DNA of 64,000 bases. Origin: Symbiodinium natans. Lineage: Eukaryota; Sar; Dinophyceae; Suessiales; Symbiodiniaceae. The notes under the pieces are model-generated. The model searched no databases and was not told where the DNA came from. It saw only the letters and a program-made list of their open reading frames with translations. The stretch lies in assembly GCA_905221605.1 (NCBI GenBank), contig CAJNDS010002108.1, positions 607,543 to 671,542 of the forward strand, written 5' to 3'. The position numbers were made by a program, and so were the translations under genes. Positions 1 to 11,348 of the stretch are shown in pieces. The number at the start of each line of letters is the position of its first letter. Positions within the stretch are counted from its first letter, which is position 1.

Positions 1-2690
1 GACTCTCCCAAGTGGGGGTGCATGTGTTTTCCCATCACCCTCAACAGGAGAAAGAAATGAGGACTCCCTACATCGATGCATCTCATGACCTTGTCTGTGG
101 AAACGCCGCAAAGATATGCACAAGTGGATGCAAGCTCGATTTTGCGGAGATCCTTCGTATCACAAAAGCTCTACGAACCGAAGGACGTGCTGGAATTCGG
201 CAATGCCTTGTCATATCGTGTCATGCCGTATGCGTCAACATCCTCTGATCTCTAGGGGGATTAGAGATCTTGGATTTTATTGCTTCCTCTCTTTCTCTTT
301 CGGCAGGCGCAGGCCGCGCAGGCACCACGCCCGCGCAAGGCCAGGCAACATATGCGCCCGGGAGCCTGGGGGCGGGGTCCTAGGAGGCCAGCCATGCCTG
401 GTGCGTACAAGTGTCTTGCAGGGGATTTACGATATATGTGCATAGGGTCAATGCAGAGCATATTTCCGAGATGTGTGTACTTGACGGTATAGGCTTCACT
501 GAAGTCACGAGCTGTTCGGTTTGGTTTGGAGGTCTGCGATCTAGGATTTGGTCTTGGTTTAAATCGTACCGATGAGGCGCAGCTCTTCCGGAGGCTTTGA
601 ATATTTTGTCAGAAACCCCTGCGCCAGCTGATGGTTTTCGGGCAGCTTATATGTTGAACGATTACATGAGGCGCCAACGGCTAGTTTCAGGAGGGCTTGA
701 GACAATGCCCTCAACAAACTCAATTGCAATAACGTTCAACATCCATTTTGGTACCTCTTGCGGGTTCTGCTGCCTCGCGGTTCTGAGAGAATCGATGTGA
801 CACGATGTGGCTGAAGCGCGTCTGTCTGTGTACAATGTGCACGAATCCACTTAGCCACTCGGTGGGCAGGAAATATTTGCTAGAGCGTCTTGTGCGAGCT
901 GCATTGTAACCCTTTCTTAACTGCCATCACGTGTCATGGTCAGACACACCCGCCCCATGAAAGCAGCCCTGTATCATCTCTGCCAGAGTGAGGCAGAAAC
1001 GGCCGTACAACGAATCTGGCGGCCACTATCCACCAGCGAAAAACGCTAGGACCGGGTGAGTTTACGCTGCATGCATCAGTCAAGTTCGATTCGGTATTGA
1101 TGCTTGCAACGCTCGTGTTCTAGTTTTTGCAGCCTTTGTAGCTTTTGCCCCAAACTCCAAGCTGCAAAACGTTTCAATCCGGAAGCCGGAAAGTTCAAAA
1201 AGCTCCCGCTTGATCGGGCTCCCTTGCAGGGCCTCCTACGGCGGTGCACCCTCTTCAGGGTCTTCGTACTCCGGAGGCCCTGGCTTTGAGGAGCACGCAG
1301 GAATGCACGCAGAATGCATGCAGAATGCACGATGCTTGCACACGATTGCAAGGGGGCGGCGGCCAGCATGGGCAGCGGTACCAGCAGCGTGGAGGCGGCA
1401 GTTTTCAATCCTGGTCAAAAACCGAAGATACACGAAGATCTTCACAAGGGATGTTCATTGTTCATGTCAGACCGCCTTCTCGAAAACATGCAGGGCCACT
1501 CAGTTGGCAAACCACTCTGGTTGAGCACGAGTCAGTGCACGGCACAGCTTGTAGAAGAAGGTCCTGCTTTGAGTGATGGCTAGGGCTGTACCGCTGCAAG
1601 GTTGCTAGTAGTCGCAGCCCTGCATTGATTCGAACTGTTGCAGGTGGCTCGTACGGTGGAGGGGGCGGCGGCGGAGGAGGCTGCAATGCTGGCGGAGACG
1701 TCGCATACTGTAAGCATGTTCATGGATCCCAGTTCAGGACGAACAGGTCGCCGTCAGCGCATGTCAGGGGGTCTTTCCTCGGCCATCGCATTGTTGAACC
1801 ATGAATTCTTAACAAGTACCCTTCACATGACTCAATGAAATGACAAAGATCCCCAATCTTGCAAAGTCGTACTCAATAGCTATAGACCTGTCAATGCCTC
1901 AACATCACCAGAGCCGTAATACGATCCTGAGACCCCCAAAATTCTCGACGCCAAGTTCTTGACACAAAGTTGGCAGGATACAGCGCCTACTCCCGACGGT
2001 GACGTAGCACAGGAGGGCCAGGAATTGTCGTGCAGTTTGGCCTCTAGATCCAGGAATTGCAATTGTCGGTGCTGAGGGCTGTTTGGTAGTGGCCATACAC
2101 GATATTAGTGTCATTATTTTTATTCTTATTAATAGTGTTGTCACTAGTATACTTGCTGTCATTTTTCATGAGATGTCCATGAATGAGAGTGACTCACAGC
2201 CCATGACTAGACGCATTCGGCCGAAGATCCTTGAGCATCTCCAACACCATGACTGGTAGTCCCGGAGGTCAGCTTAAGCCGTTGGGTGATTTTAGTCACT
2301 GCTTTCAATCCACGTCTCCACATTGAAACTGCTCGGCCCTGGCAACCTGGTCGTAGCGAAGATTTCTGCAACACGGCAGAAATGCCGACAGCAAGATCAG
2401 CTATCATCGTGCACTTCAGGATCAAATCCACGGCATGCGTGTCACACAGTGTCTTGGCCTCATGCCATGGCAACACTATATGTCATCATGTCCTCATGGC
2501 CATGTCATCACGTATCATATCGAGCAGCAGTACGGGTGTGTGCGTGTGTATATAGCCTGCACCCACTCGAGAGGGTCTGCGCGTGCCAAAAAAAGTGTCA
2601 AGGTGAAGGAAAGCGGTCGCAGAACCCTTAATGCCTGTAGATTTGAAGTCAGTGCAGATTATGCAGCAAGTCAGAAAGGGCTGATCGAGT
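1..2690. other. stretch without a supportable gene
   Basis: No ORF here has a recognisable domain. Two Gly-rich readings, at about 1350-1400 and 1645-1690, each follow a plausible AG acceptor and could be small exons of a Gly-rich protein, but composition alone is weak evidence. No promoter, RNA gene or mobile element was seen. Confidence 0.5.
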
Positions 2691-2697
2691 GGGCATC

Positions 2698-2846
2698 GCA
2701 AGTGCTTATCTGGGCGCAGACATGCGCAGACTGAATTGTGTCGCTGTTGGTTAGTTATCTTCGTTGATAGCCGCAAGTGCATGTCTGGGCACAGACATGC
2801 GCAGACTGAATTGAGTCGCTGTTGATCAGTTATCTTCGTTGGTAGG
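2698..2846. repeat. 75-bp tandem duplication
   Basis: Two adjacent copies, 2698-2772 and 2773-2846, share GACATGCGCAGACTGAATTG and TTATCTTCGTTG at the same spacing with a few substitutions. The period is about 75 bp, a multiple of three, so the minus-strand reading shows a 25-residue repeat. It could be coding or a plain minisatellite; no domain was recognised. Confidence 0.75.
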
Positions 2847-2873
2847 CTTGCAGCCTTCCAATCTGACCACATC

Positions 2874-3145
2874 ATGTCAGCAGTTACCACCTTTGCCAGA
2901 AACTCCATGCTTCCAAGCGCCAGTCATGCTGAAACACATGTTCTGGGCAGGCGGGAGTATTCTTCAGATCGAGAAGCACTGCGCCAGATTGCACAGGAGC
3001 TTTGTGAGCCGTTCACTGGAGAAGGATACCATGATCTTGATCCATATCGGAGCCTTGCACAGGAGCTGGTGAATATCGGCAGGATGACCGAGGCCGAGGC
3101 AGCTGGTTTTTGGGAGCAGAATCTTACGGAGTCTTCAAAAATGGG
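2874..3145 (+). CDS. possible exon, unknown product
   Basis: An ATG at 2874 opens a frame whose first 75 or so codons look like a real soluble, helical protein: acidic and amphipathic, with segments such as ALRQIAQELCEP, YRSLAQELVNIG and TEAEAAGFWEQNL. Further downstream the frame becomes Arg/Gly-rich and looks non-coding, so the exon probably ends near 3145. The family is not recognised. The minus-strand frame over the same bases is also open but more biased in composition. Exon ends are not resolved. Confidence 0.33.
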
Positions 3146-3289
3146 CCTGTGTAGATGCAGCGTTCCAGTTAAAGTGGGGAAGCCATGCCTATTTCGGCGC
3201 CTGCTCCTTAGGGGTGAAGGGGGGTTGGTGGTGGGATGGACGATAGAAGGGAAGAAGGGCAGGGACAAAAACAAAAATCCCTAAGGCTG

Positions 3290-4150
3290 GAAAGAAACTG
3301 GCGTCAGCCCCAGGCTCAATGGGCTGGCAACAACCCGATGCAACAGCGCATGCCCTTAGCCAGCCGAGCAGTTCACAAGAAGAGCCCAGGCAGTTTTTTT
3401 CAACAGTCCGCGATTTTCGTCCGCAGCTTTAATAATTAATAGCCGTGAAATACGCACCAAGAATTCATTAAGCCTGCGATCGGGCAAAAGACTGTCATTA
3501 AGTAAGTATCATTGGGAAAGAGCCCAGAATATTTTGTACTTCTCATAGGGCCTTAAGAATCAGATGTAATAAGAATGGTGTTCACCCGTGCACGAGTAAG
3601 AAGTTTAAGCACGGATTTAGCAATTTTGTGCCTCCTGTGTGCCGTTCGCAAGGTCACTTCTTCCTAAACCCCAAGATGTAACCTCACAAATGCTCCCGTT
3701 AACAGACCTGTGGACTTTTCCTGGCTTGCGACTTTCCTTTCATCTGCAGTTCCAGGGTGGTTTGGTGGTTGCACAACTAACTCCTCTTGCCCACGGAAAC
3801 TGTCGATTCACTACAATATACTACAATGATAATGAGATTTCTTCGAATTTGGAGTCGGAGCAGGCTCCTATACGGGCACTGTTGTTTTCGGTTGTTGTGG
3901 CAGGTACAGTACATTTTACGTCAATGAAAATTGCCCACGCCCCAAACGTACAGGTTCAGTCGTTCACAAGAATTTTGACCTTCTTCTTGTAAATCCCGAA
4001 CCTTTCGACAGTTTACCCGAATGTTTTGGCAACAACCTCCCTGCTGACACATTCGGAAGCCGGATGGAAAAACTGTCGCGAAGGATCCACGAGGAAATCT
4101 CCTGGGCTCCATGAACTTTCCCGTATCTCCAACCAGGGAGGGTGGGCGCA
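3290..4150. other. no gene seen
   Basis: Only short, biased ORFs occur, with no domain. The stretch leads into the first CCCTAAA tract. Confidence 0.5.
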
Positions 4151-4156
4151 CAATTT

Positions 4157-4187
4157 CCTAAACCCTAAACCCTAAACCCTAAACCCC
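4157..4187. repeat. CCCTAAA telomere-like tract
   Basis: About four CCCTAAA units lie just upstream of a CTTCAG acceptor at 4205-4210 and the open frame that follows. This matches the tract-then-exon arrangement seen elsewhere in the window. Confidence 0.9.
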
Positions 4188-4210
4188 CTCAACTCGCGGC
4201 ACGGCTTCAG

Positions 4211-4311
4211 ACTGGAAGTGCTGTTGCCCTTGCCCATTTCCTCTTCTCAACCAAAGCGTCCAAGCGCGACTGCAACTTCCGCAAGCCCGAATACCTCAGC
4301 AACCCCTTCTG
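4211..4311 (+). CDS. candidate exon after a CCCTAAA tract
   Basis: After CTTCAG the frame ACT GGA AGT runs 33 codons and reads as ordinary protein: TGSAVALAHFLFS, then KRDCNFRKPEYLSNPF. It ends at TG|GTTTTTTTT, a possible GT donor merging into a T run. The family is not recognised. A minus-strand ORF covers the same bases (4207-4503), so the strand is not certain, but the acceptor and preceding CCCTAAA tract favour plus. Confidence 0.4.
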
Positions 4312-4894
4312 GTTTTTTTTTTTTAGAGGGCCTTGGCGGCCCACAGCTTTGAACTGGGCTCCTGAGTGGGCGTCGGTGAAGTGAAGGCCGTCGCCCACCG
4401 ACTCCAGAAAGCCGAAACAGCTGCATGGTGTCCTCCAAACGTCGGAGATTCTGTTGCCGTCCAGTCCTTCAACCCCTAGAACTTCTGTCAGTTTGAAGTC
4501 CAAGCTTCGGGTGTCCTTCTGGCAACAAGTCCTCAGATCGGCAAGATAACTTCAGATACCTCAAGCGTGGAGGCTGAACAAAGCAAGTCATTCACAGACA
4601 CAGCGCGATGCAGGGTGCCCGTGGCAACAGCCCGGCAATTGCTTGCCAAAGGTACCTCGAAGGAATTGAATTGTAGTCCTTCAGGCCGAATGTTGCAACC
4701 ATGCGAGATTGTGGGAAACAGTCCATCACGCCAGGCTTGGGTAGATCTCCTGGGCGATGATGCAGGGGGCATGAGTCTGAGCCGCACTTCAGGCTAAAGG
4801 CGACAATGCAACGCGAAGCCTTGAGCCACAATCCCGAGCCTTGAAAGCAGCTCACTGCAGCACTGCCAGCCCCGAACAGCTTTCAAACATCATC

Positions 4895-4936
4895 TAACCC
4901 TAAACCCTAAACCCTACACCCTACACCCTAAACCCC
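4895..4936. repeat. CCCTAAA telomere-like tract
   Basis: CCCTAAA units degenerate to CCCTACA and back. A CTTCTCGGCAG acceptor follows at 4955-4965. Confidence 0.9.
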
Positions 4937-4965
4937 GACTCGGTGACACCACGCCTTCTCGGCAG

Positions 4966-5027
4966 CCCTCAAGTCCCGGAAAGTTGGCCACACTGGCCAG
5001 TGGCCTGCACTAGAAAAGGTGCACAGG
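4966..5027 (+). CDS. candidate exon joined to the next PPR exon
   Basis: The exon starts after CTCGGCAG and ends at CACAGG|GTTGTT. Two frames are open. The one leaving a single G at the donor is phase-compatible with the PPR frame of the exon at 5083: G plus AT gives Asp. The intron between them (5028-5082, 55 nt) is almost entirely CCCTAAA repeat. The sequence of this exon alone does not identify a family. Confidence 0.35.
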
Positions 5028-5043
5028 GTTGTTAAAAGAAAGA

Positions 5044-5077
5044 ACTAAACCCTAAACCCTAAACCCTAAACCCTAAC
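5044..5077. repeat. CCCTAAA telomere-like tract
   Basis: Four or more units make up most of the inferred 55-nt intron 5028-5082, which ends CTAACCACAG. Confidence 0.9.
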
Positions 5078-5082
5078 CACAG

Positions 5083-5156
5083 ATCTCGGGCTCCCGAAGC
5101 CGAAGCGACCAAGGATTTATGACAGCCTCTTGCGCGGCTGGGCACAGGCTGGATGG
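5083..5156 (+). CDS. PPR-like exon
   Basis: This 74-nt segment lies between CCACAG and GATGG|GTTTAGGG. The frame with a split first codon reads PKRPRIYDSLLRGWAQAGW, which resembles the first helix of a pentatricopeptide repeat (pattern tYnsLIrgwaqaG). PPR proteins bind RNA in organelles as arrays of 35-residue helical hairpins; only about half a repeat is visible here. The left flank is CCCTAAA repeat and the right flank is TTTAGGG repeat, whose first GT would be the donor. It could be one exon of a split PPR gene or a relic. Confidence 0.5.
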
Positions 5157-5241
5157 GTTTAGGGTTTAAGGGTTTAGAGTTTAGGGTTTTGGGTTCAGGG
5201 TTTAGGGTTTAGGGTTTAAGGGTTTGGGGTTTAGGGTTTTA
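5156..5241. repeat. TTTAGGG telomere-like tract
   Basis: About 85 bp of TTTAGGG and close variants begin exactly at the inferred GT donor of the PPR-like exon. Confidence 0.92.
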
Positions 5242-5249
5242 GAGCGTAG

Positions 5250-6032
5250 AAATCGAGCGGGATACGGCAGTAAAGAGCAGTACCAGAACCTTCGTTAAAC
5301 TTCTTTTCGCAGGGCTGAAGAGGGGTCATGTCCAACGTGTAGCTGTTGCACAACAAGATCTATGTATAGGCTGTGTGATTTTACGGGTGCATGTTGCTCC
5401 TGCAAGGCTGCTTCTAGTCTGCCAAGCTGATACCATGGACAAGCTGCTTCGTGGCTGCCACAAGTCGAAGAGTCTGAGCACTTCGCGGTCAGGTGGGCAA
5501 CATCGACCAAGCGCTGCGCTGGTTTCGGGCACCTTGGATTGTCTGTACATCTTGGTACATGTTCATTCTTGGGCCATTGCTGTAACCATTAACTGAGCTC
5601 AGAGGGTATTTCCCACCGGGCGCAAGGATTCTACATCCTAAGCGTTCATTCTGGCAGCCAATTAGCATGAGAGGCTGACCCAGTCGCTGTTAAAAACACA
5701 TGCAAAGGTCATTCGCAACAACGACAAGCAGCCAGCGCAGGTCTGCGTTGGTTGGACTTTCAGGTATTGTTGGGATTTAGCATCGTGGAGGTGTTTGCCG
5801 CTGCAGATTGGAGTTCAGCTTTTGGGTTGGGGCAATCGCGTGAAAGTGTTCGTAATTGCCCACCGACGACACTAAGCGACTATGTGATTAACTTCACTTG
5901 GTTCAAGAAAGTTTAGATGTCCACAAATATCCCTTCAAAAACACATTTATGCGACCCCAACTCATCATCAACAGATTCCCAATCGGCAGGTGCAATTCAC
6001 TAAAGAAGGATCTCGGCAAGCATCGGTGCCTA

Positions 6033-6069
<37 letters not shown>

Positions 6070-7390
6070 CGACCCGCAGAATCTGGGAGGTTCGGCGAAC
6101 AGCACGCATCAGCACGCAAGAAACGAAAGCCTGTCAAGTTCAGCAAGTCAAGTCCTTCAGGTTCGTTGAAGCCTGAACGGTATAGGCCACCAGCCATTTT
6201 CAACCCAAAGCTTGCCTAAACCCTGCGTCCTGAGACCCTGACCTGGCTTCTACCGTTAGGATGCCTCGATTGCCCTCATCCAGGCCCTGGGGAGGCGTGA
6301 AACGGCGACGGGATGTCACGGGGTTTTGTTTGGGGTCTTGCAAGTTTGTAGGAGCTGTGAAGTTGTGAAGGCCTATAAAACAGAGTATGATCAGTTTTTG
6401 TTTCAGGTTGAGGGCTGCGATGGAGTCATGAGTTACAGAGGATATCGATGAATCTACGCTCGGTCCGCTGCTCGAAATGGCGTTGGGGCAGCCTTTGCCA
6501 GACGCGCACATGCGAATCGCCACAGGAAGGGGTCAGGGATGACTGGCACCATACAACCTTTTGCCAGGCGTGGAGACCTTTCAACTGCCGTCAGCATCCC
6601 AGCATGTCTGCAAACCTAAGGATGGGTCATGTCATGGTACATCAAGAGTCCTCATCATCTCATGAACCGGCTTCTGCCCGAGTCTCTGTACGAGTATTTA
6701 GAAGAGGCACCAGCGATCGACCCATAAACCGTGCTTTTGGAAACAAAGATTCACGGCCCAAATCATGGAGAACCACGGTCTTTTGGCCCAGGAAAGCCTT
6801 CTGGACGATCTCTCTTACTGCATGTCCGGATCCAAGCGTTTCGGAGTGGCTGCCCTGAGGATTGGCTCCTGTAATTTCAGTGGTTCCGGTGCTTGAGGAC
6901 ATCGTTCCCCTAGCTGCGGCAACCGTGTCATAGTGTCCTTTCCTGCATCTCGATGTGTTTAGGATCTGCCTCGTCTCGGTGCATCTGTGTTCAACGAAGC
7001 ATGCTCCTGGACAGTTCTCATGGCTGCAATGTCATTGTTAGCCTTCGACCCGTTCTTCTGCCACTGGCTGTTCGCGTCCAGCTGACCCCAACCGAAGTCC
7101 GATCCTCTACGGTGCAACACGTGGTGCAAGATGTGGTGCAACACACTGCAATGAACCTGACAGGATCTCCTAAGACCACCGGCCTGAATGTCAATGTACC
7201 GTGAAACTTGTCTTTACATCATCTCTTTGCGAAAGACCGTACACCATTACTTCAAGTATCTCCAAACAGTGCTACTTGACAGGAGCTTTCCTGTATCGAG
7301 CGCGAATTCTGCCGAAGCCGAGAGTCTGCTTTGAATGCCGCTGATGATACTCTAGGTATCAAGGTAGGTCATGCTTCCTGCAAAGCTGCC
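5250..7390. other. no gene recognised; C34 homopolymer
   Basis: ORFs at 5898-6176, 6448-6858 (plus) and 6660-6902 (minus) are open but have no recognisable domain and overlap on opposite strands. A run of 34 C lies at 6035-6068. Confidence 0.45.
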
Positions 7391-7392
7391 AC

Positions 7393-7430
7393 CCTAAAAC
7401 CGAAACCCTAAACCCGAAACCCTAAACCCT
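7393..7430. repeat. CCCTAAA telomere-like tract
   Basis: Mixed CCCTAAA and CCCGAAA units, with another CCCTAAACCCC at about 7553-7563, closer to the next acceptor. Confidence 0.85.
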
Positions 7431-7593
7431 CAAGCCCCGGTAACTTGAAATTATTCCAAAAGATCCAAAAACGAAACTCCTCGAAACTTTCCGCGAAACT
7501 TTCCTCGAAACTTTCCCGGACCTGAACCCTGAATAATTTCAATAAACACTAAGCCCTAAACCCCACACACTCTAACTATCAACATCCCTGAAG

Positions 7594-7708
7594 ACCGAAG
7601 GCCTCCCAAGTCGAAGCTTCGAGGCCTTGGCCGTTCCCCGCTCTTGTCAATGCCGCGCTGCGCGGCTGCGCCGAATCCGCGGACGTGAAGGGCGCCAGGC
7701 ACATGGGG
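7594..7708 (+). CDS. PPR exon
   Basis: After CCCTGAAG (AG at 7592-7593) a frame reads through ALVNAALRGCAESADVKGAR, a good match to the PPR helix pair (xxNalLrgcAesaDvkgA). It ends at ATG GGG|GTTTAGGG in phase 0. It is too short and lacks the start needed to appear as a simple ORF. TTTAGGG repeats start at the donor, and CCCTAAA occurs upstream of the acceptor. This is probably one exon of a split PPR gene; whether it joins the exon at 5083 is unknown. Confidence 0.6.
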
Positions 7709-7739
7709 GTTTAGGGTTTAGGGTTTAGGGTTTAGGGGT
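7706..7739. repeat. TTTAGGG telomere-like tract
   Basis: Four units starting at the inferred donor of the PPR exon. Confidence 0.92.
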
Positions 7740-7840
7740 TTCCTGAATTCGGGGTACCTTCTTGGGGTTCTGATTGTAAGGAAATCCTACTATTTTGGGA
7801 TCTATATTGGGGTTCCCGTATTTTCGTAAACCCCACATTG
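7740..7840. repeat. member of a short GGGG/GGTACC dispersed family
   Basis: It contains GGGGTACCTTCTTGGGGTTC, then AATCCTACTATTTTGGG and finally ATTTTCGTAAACCCC. The same blocks recur, inverted or not, at about 9440-9540, 19210-19285, 21975-22020, 34235-34305, 35790-35975 and 36985-37190. No ORF. Confidence 0.65.
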
Positions 7841-7956
7841 TTTCTTAGGCAACTTACGCAACATTCAAGCGGCCAAGAGTTGCAGACCGGCTGCAGCTTA
7901 GTTTGATGGGTGCCATACTGTGTATATTGAGTGATCATTCGAGGGTCTCAGACGAC

Positions 7957-9011
7957 TCAAAAGAAAGTTCGGAGGGGCCCAGTGCTGTGGCCAGAAGCCC
8001 TGTGAAGCCCATGCGGAGCCAACCCGCCGATCATTCTCTGCGGCTTCTCTTCTCCTCGGCGGAGCCAGGGAAATGACGAGCGCTTCTTCATGATCTGCAC
8101 CACGAAGTCACTCAACAGCTTTGCGCATGTTGGGCAAGCAGATTCTTGCCCTAGCAAGCTCACTCGTTCCTCTTTCGTGTACTCTGGCAGTCCAACATTG
8201 GAAAGAAGGCAGTGGACCCTTGGATCCAAGTGCCCAATGTAGTCTGCCAAGGCGCAGGGCCAGTCGCAGTGATGCGCAGTGGTGGTGCCATTTCAGTACC
8301 GAGTCCAGTCATCCCCTCTTGGGGGATGCTCACGGTCCGATCATTCTGTAACGGCAGTGAGACCGTCTGCAGTCCATGCATCGCGGTGGGCCCCGGCAAT
8401 TGGACGGCCACAGCGCCATGTTGGCGCCAGATCCATCAGTGCTTTGGAGCGCAACGCGGGCCCAGCAGCCTCACATACCCTCAGCCTCCTCTGCCATTTC
8501 AAGCATCCTCCAGTGCGCTCCTGGCAGTTCAGCAGTTCGTTGATGACTCTTGGGCGGCGTTCGGTGTCCCAACCCATCGGGAGTGCTTGAGCTCACTTCC
8601 TCAGTCGCCATGTTGGCGAAGCAGGCTCTTCAGCGACCTCAGGCCTCAAGCGCTGTCGCAGTGGAGGTCGAGGGTACAGCTGTTTGCGCAGGATATGACC
8701 TGTCTCTCCAGTCCTCATACCATGAGTCATGAACTATCGTCCCAGGCACCACAGTCACCATTATACTCTTCAGACATCGCCATACATAGTCTTTCCAGTT
8801 CCACTCTGCTTCGCTTCCTTCATTCCAATCACTCTTCAATGACTACACACAGTTTTCGCTTGCGGACACTCTTTGCTCCAGAGACTTGGGGCCCACAAGT
8901 GAACAGCCATTTCCAGTGTTTCTGCGCCTTCGCGCACTTCCTTGGTGCCATCCTTTGAGTGCAAGGTGTCTGCTTTTGTGGCAGCCTTGGATGGTCAGTA
9001 AGTCCTTGCAA
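7957..9011 (-). pseudogene. decayed minus-strand coding region, family not recognised
   Basis: Read from 9011 down to 7957, the minus strand shows protein-like stretches in changing frames: AKAQKHWKWLFTCGPQVSG, then GTIVHDSWYEDWRDRSYP, then WRCGRPIAGAHRDAW, then YIGHLDPRVHCLLSNVG and CPTCAKLLSDFVVQIMKKR. The frame switches and internal stops suggest a broken gene or retroelement fragment. A 248-residue plus-strand ORF (8212-8958) covers the same bases but is rich in Ser, Gln and Pro and looks like a shadow. No catalytic motif was found. Confidence 0.3.
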
Positions 9012-9019
9012 ATGTGGAT

Positions 9020-9895
9020 CTGAGCTACATTCCGTCTTTTAGGTGCCGTGGCAATGCTCCAGTAGAATGAAGGCTGCGTTCAGTCGTCTTGTATCAACGC
9101 CCCGGCGGCCTTCTCATGTCGGTTCTTCCGTGAGGAAGTCCTAACAGATCAATTTCGGAGTGTTCCGGCCTTAGTCAAATTTCCAAGATCTGAGTGGGCA
9201 AGTTCACACTCTCAACCCCATTGCTTTCTCACACCAAATGACCCCAACACGCCCACCCCACCCACACGTGAAACGACACATTTTATGCGGAGAGATGCGT
9301 TATCATCCTGCTCGTCTCAAATTCTTAGAATGCTAACAGCCGTAAAATCAATACATCATCAGTGCTTGAATGCTTGAAGAAGTGAGTCTGACACGGCTTG
9401 ATGATGCTCTGCTTTCAATCTAAAGTGAACTTCTATGGGCATGTCCCCAAATAGGGGTACCCTGAATATGCCCCCAAATAGTGTACTCGTCATTGTAGGA
9501 ACCCCCAAAAGGGTACCCCTATTTTCGTCAAACCCCCGCCCCTTGCTAGAAGTCCAAAATGCTCAACATCCAACAAAGGCAAAGGCTTCAATTAACGATT
9601 AGCAACTTAGAGTTTGGAGAATCTAAGAGGCTTGTAAATACGTTCAATAGAAAGAACGCAAGATGCCTACATGCAAACCTTCGAAGTGGATAATGAACTG
9701 TCTGAATGTCTAAGCTGACTTTCCATCAGCACCTGCCGTTCAAACAACTTGCACGGGTACCTGCGGTAATTAGGTTCAGACTTTTACAATACAAGTACTG
9801 TAGGACGAAATGGAAAGACACACAAGATGGCAGTTCCCGAAGCAGATGTCGTTTCATCTCCGCTTTGCTCTCCAAGTATGACATGCTAGCTAAGA
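9020..9895. other. no gene seen; copy of the GGGG/GGTACC family
   Basis: Contains a dispersed element at about 9440-9540 (AACCCCCAAAAGGGTACCCC, then ATTTTCGTCAAACCCCC). The ORF at 9706-9903 has no recognised domain. Confidence 0.5.
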
Positions 9896-9896
9896 A

Positions 9897-9919
9897 ACCC
9901 TAAACCCTAAACCCTAAAC
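9897..9919. repeat. CCCTAAA telomere-like tract
   Basis: Three units directly upstream of a CCACAG acceptor at 9919-9924, the same hexamer that ends the tract at 5077-5082. Confidence 0.9.
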
Positions 9920-9924
9920 CACAG

Positions 9925-10001
9925 CTGCAACTCCGCTGACTTACAATTGCCGCTGAACCAGAACCCGCTCTTCCCAGGCATAAAGCCCAAACCGCTCCAC
10001 G
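9925..10001 (+). CDS. candidate exon after a CCCTAAA tract
   Basis: After CCACAG one frame is open and protein-like: CNSADLQLPLNQNPLFPGIK, ending at CACG|GTTTCTATT. The other frames hit stops early. The donor runs straight into a tandem TATAATTAC repeat. The family is not recognised. Confidence 0.38.
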
Positions 10002-10135
10002 GTTTCTATTACTATAATTACTATAACTACTATAATTATTATAATTACTACAATTACTATAATTACTAGAATTACCACAATTACTATAATTACCATACTT
10101 ACCATACTTACCATAATTACTGTATCTACTACAAT
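10002..10135. repeat. 9-bp tandem repeat (TATAATTAC)n
   Basis: About 14 imperfect copies of TATAATTAC or ACTATAATT, drifting to CATACTTAC at the right end. It starts at the putative donor of the exon before it. Confidence 0.9.
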
Positions 10136-10433
10136 GAGCCTACAGGCATTGGATGCAGCTGATGTCAGACCATGGAAGCAAACCTGATGGCTCCAAGCTC
10201 AGAACAGCATACCCTTTGACACGAAGCGGCGTGCCCCGTACGCCCTGTTCTTGTAGTGTGCGTTCAGTTTCCACAATGTGCGTTCTTCGTTTGCAGAACA
10301 TGTGAATTGCGTGCAGCTGACTTGTTCCGGTCAGAGCGCAGTAGAAACACACAGCCGGCCGTGTTGGCAGAACGCTCAGTCGTTGCGACTGACGACCACT
10401 AGTTTTGTTCTGGTGACCGTAATGATTTGAGAC

Positions 10434-10520
10434 GTTCCCCCTTGTACTAACAGTCCTTCATGAGGATTATAACCGGGGGTACTACAATCCCTATTCAGGA
10501 CTGTTGGTATAAGGGGGAAC
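10434..10520. mobile_element. hairpin or MITE-like element with 24-bp inverted repeats
   Basis: The left arm 10434-10457 (GTTCCCCCTTGTACTAACAG and four more bases) pairs with 10497-10520 at 22 of 24 positions, and both mismatches would be G-U wobbles in RNA. The loop is about 39 nt and contains CGGGGGTACTACAAT, similar to the GGTACC family. There is no ORF. It could be a foldback transposon remnant or a structured RNA element. No clear target-site duplication was identified. Confidence 0.7.
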
Positions 10521-10529
10521 ATCCCAAGT

Positions 10530-11340
10530 AATGACATGTTTCTGTTTTTTTTGTCTGTCATTTGCGGACATGGGCTGCTGACCAGGCTCCTCCTACTTGG
10601 CTGCTCTCGAGGGATTTGCAAAATGCGGCCGCTCCGTCAGGACACTCAGCGCCTTTTCTTTGTTTCATGCCGGCAAAAGCCAGGGGTTCTGCGAATGCTG
10701 CAGGTGGACGTGTGTTTCATGACAAATGAATACAGATATGTATAACTTATGTATATAGTATGTATATTTTCTTTTTAAATGTGTTTTTTTATTTGTTGAT
10801 TTATCTACATATGTATATATTGATGATCTGGGGCCACCCTGCCCCCCCCCCCCCTCGGCCTCCTGTGTGGCTGTGGGGTTTGGGATCAGGGTTGGCCGTG
10901 CTGTGGTAGTGGGGTTTCGCGATGGGTATGTTTGAGATTCTAGGGTTTTGGGACTAGTTCGGCCCGGAAGTTTTGCATAGCAAGGCTTAGGCGGGTTTAC
11001 CTTATGGTTACCTGGTTTTGTCACGTTGATAGGTTTTGGCTCATGATCTTGACAGGCCCGGGCGTCAGAGCATGAAACAGTTCGTGATGTTGACTGGTTC
11101 ATGATGTAGGTCCGTAGGTATTGCCAGAAACCTGGAGAACACCAGTGGCCAGGCTTTACTTCGAGGGCTGAGCGTTTTAGAGGAATGGGGCAGGACTTCT
11201 CTTAGGCTAGGGTTGAATATTTCCTGGTTGTGATGGCTTGTTGACGGCATATCTCTGAATACGACACCCCACTTATTTAAACCCAAAACTCGACCATGGC
11301 CACGGGCTCCCAGCCCTGTATAATTGTAAAGTAGGAGCCA
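10530..11340. other. no gene recognised
   Basis: A-T rich simple sequence (10740-10820), a C run at about 10842-10853 and overlapping ORFs of biased composition. Confidence 0.45.
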
Positions 11341-11348
11341 CCGACAAG

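Noticed and set aside
4207-4503. 98-residue minus ORF over 4207-4503.
   Set aside because: Protein-like in part, but the plus strand has a clean acceptor after a CCCTAAA tract and an open frame through the same bases; both cannot be real.
8212-8958. 248-residue plus ORF.
   Set aside because: Ser/Gln/Pro-rich, no domain. The minus strand has more protein-like stretches, in broken frames.
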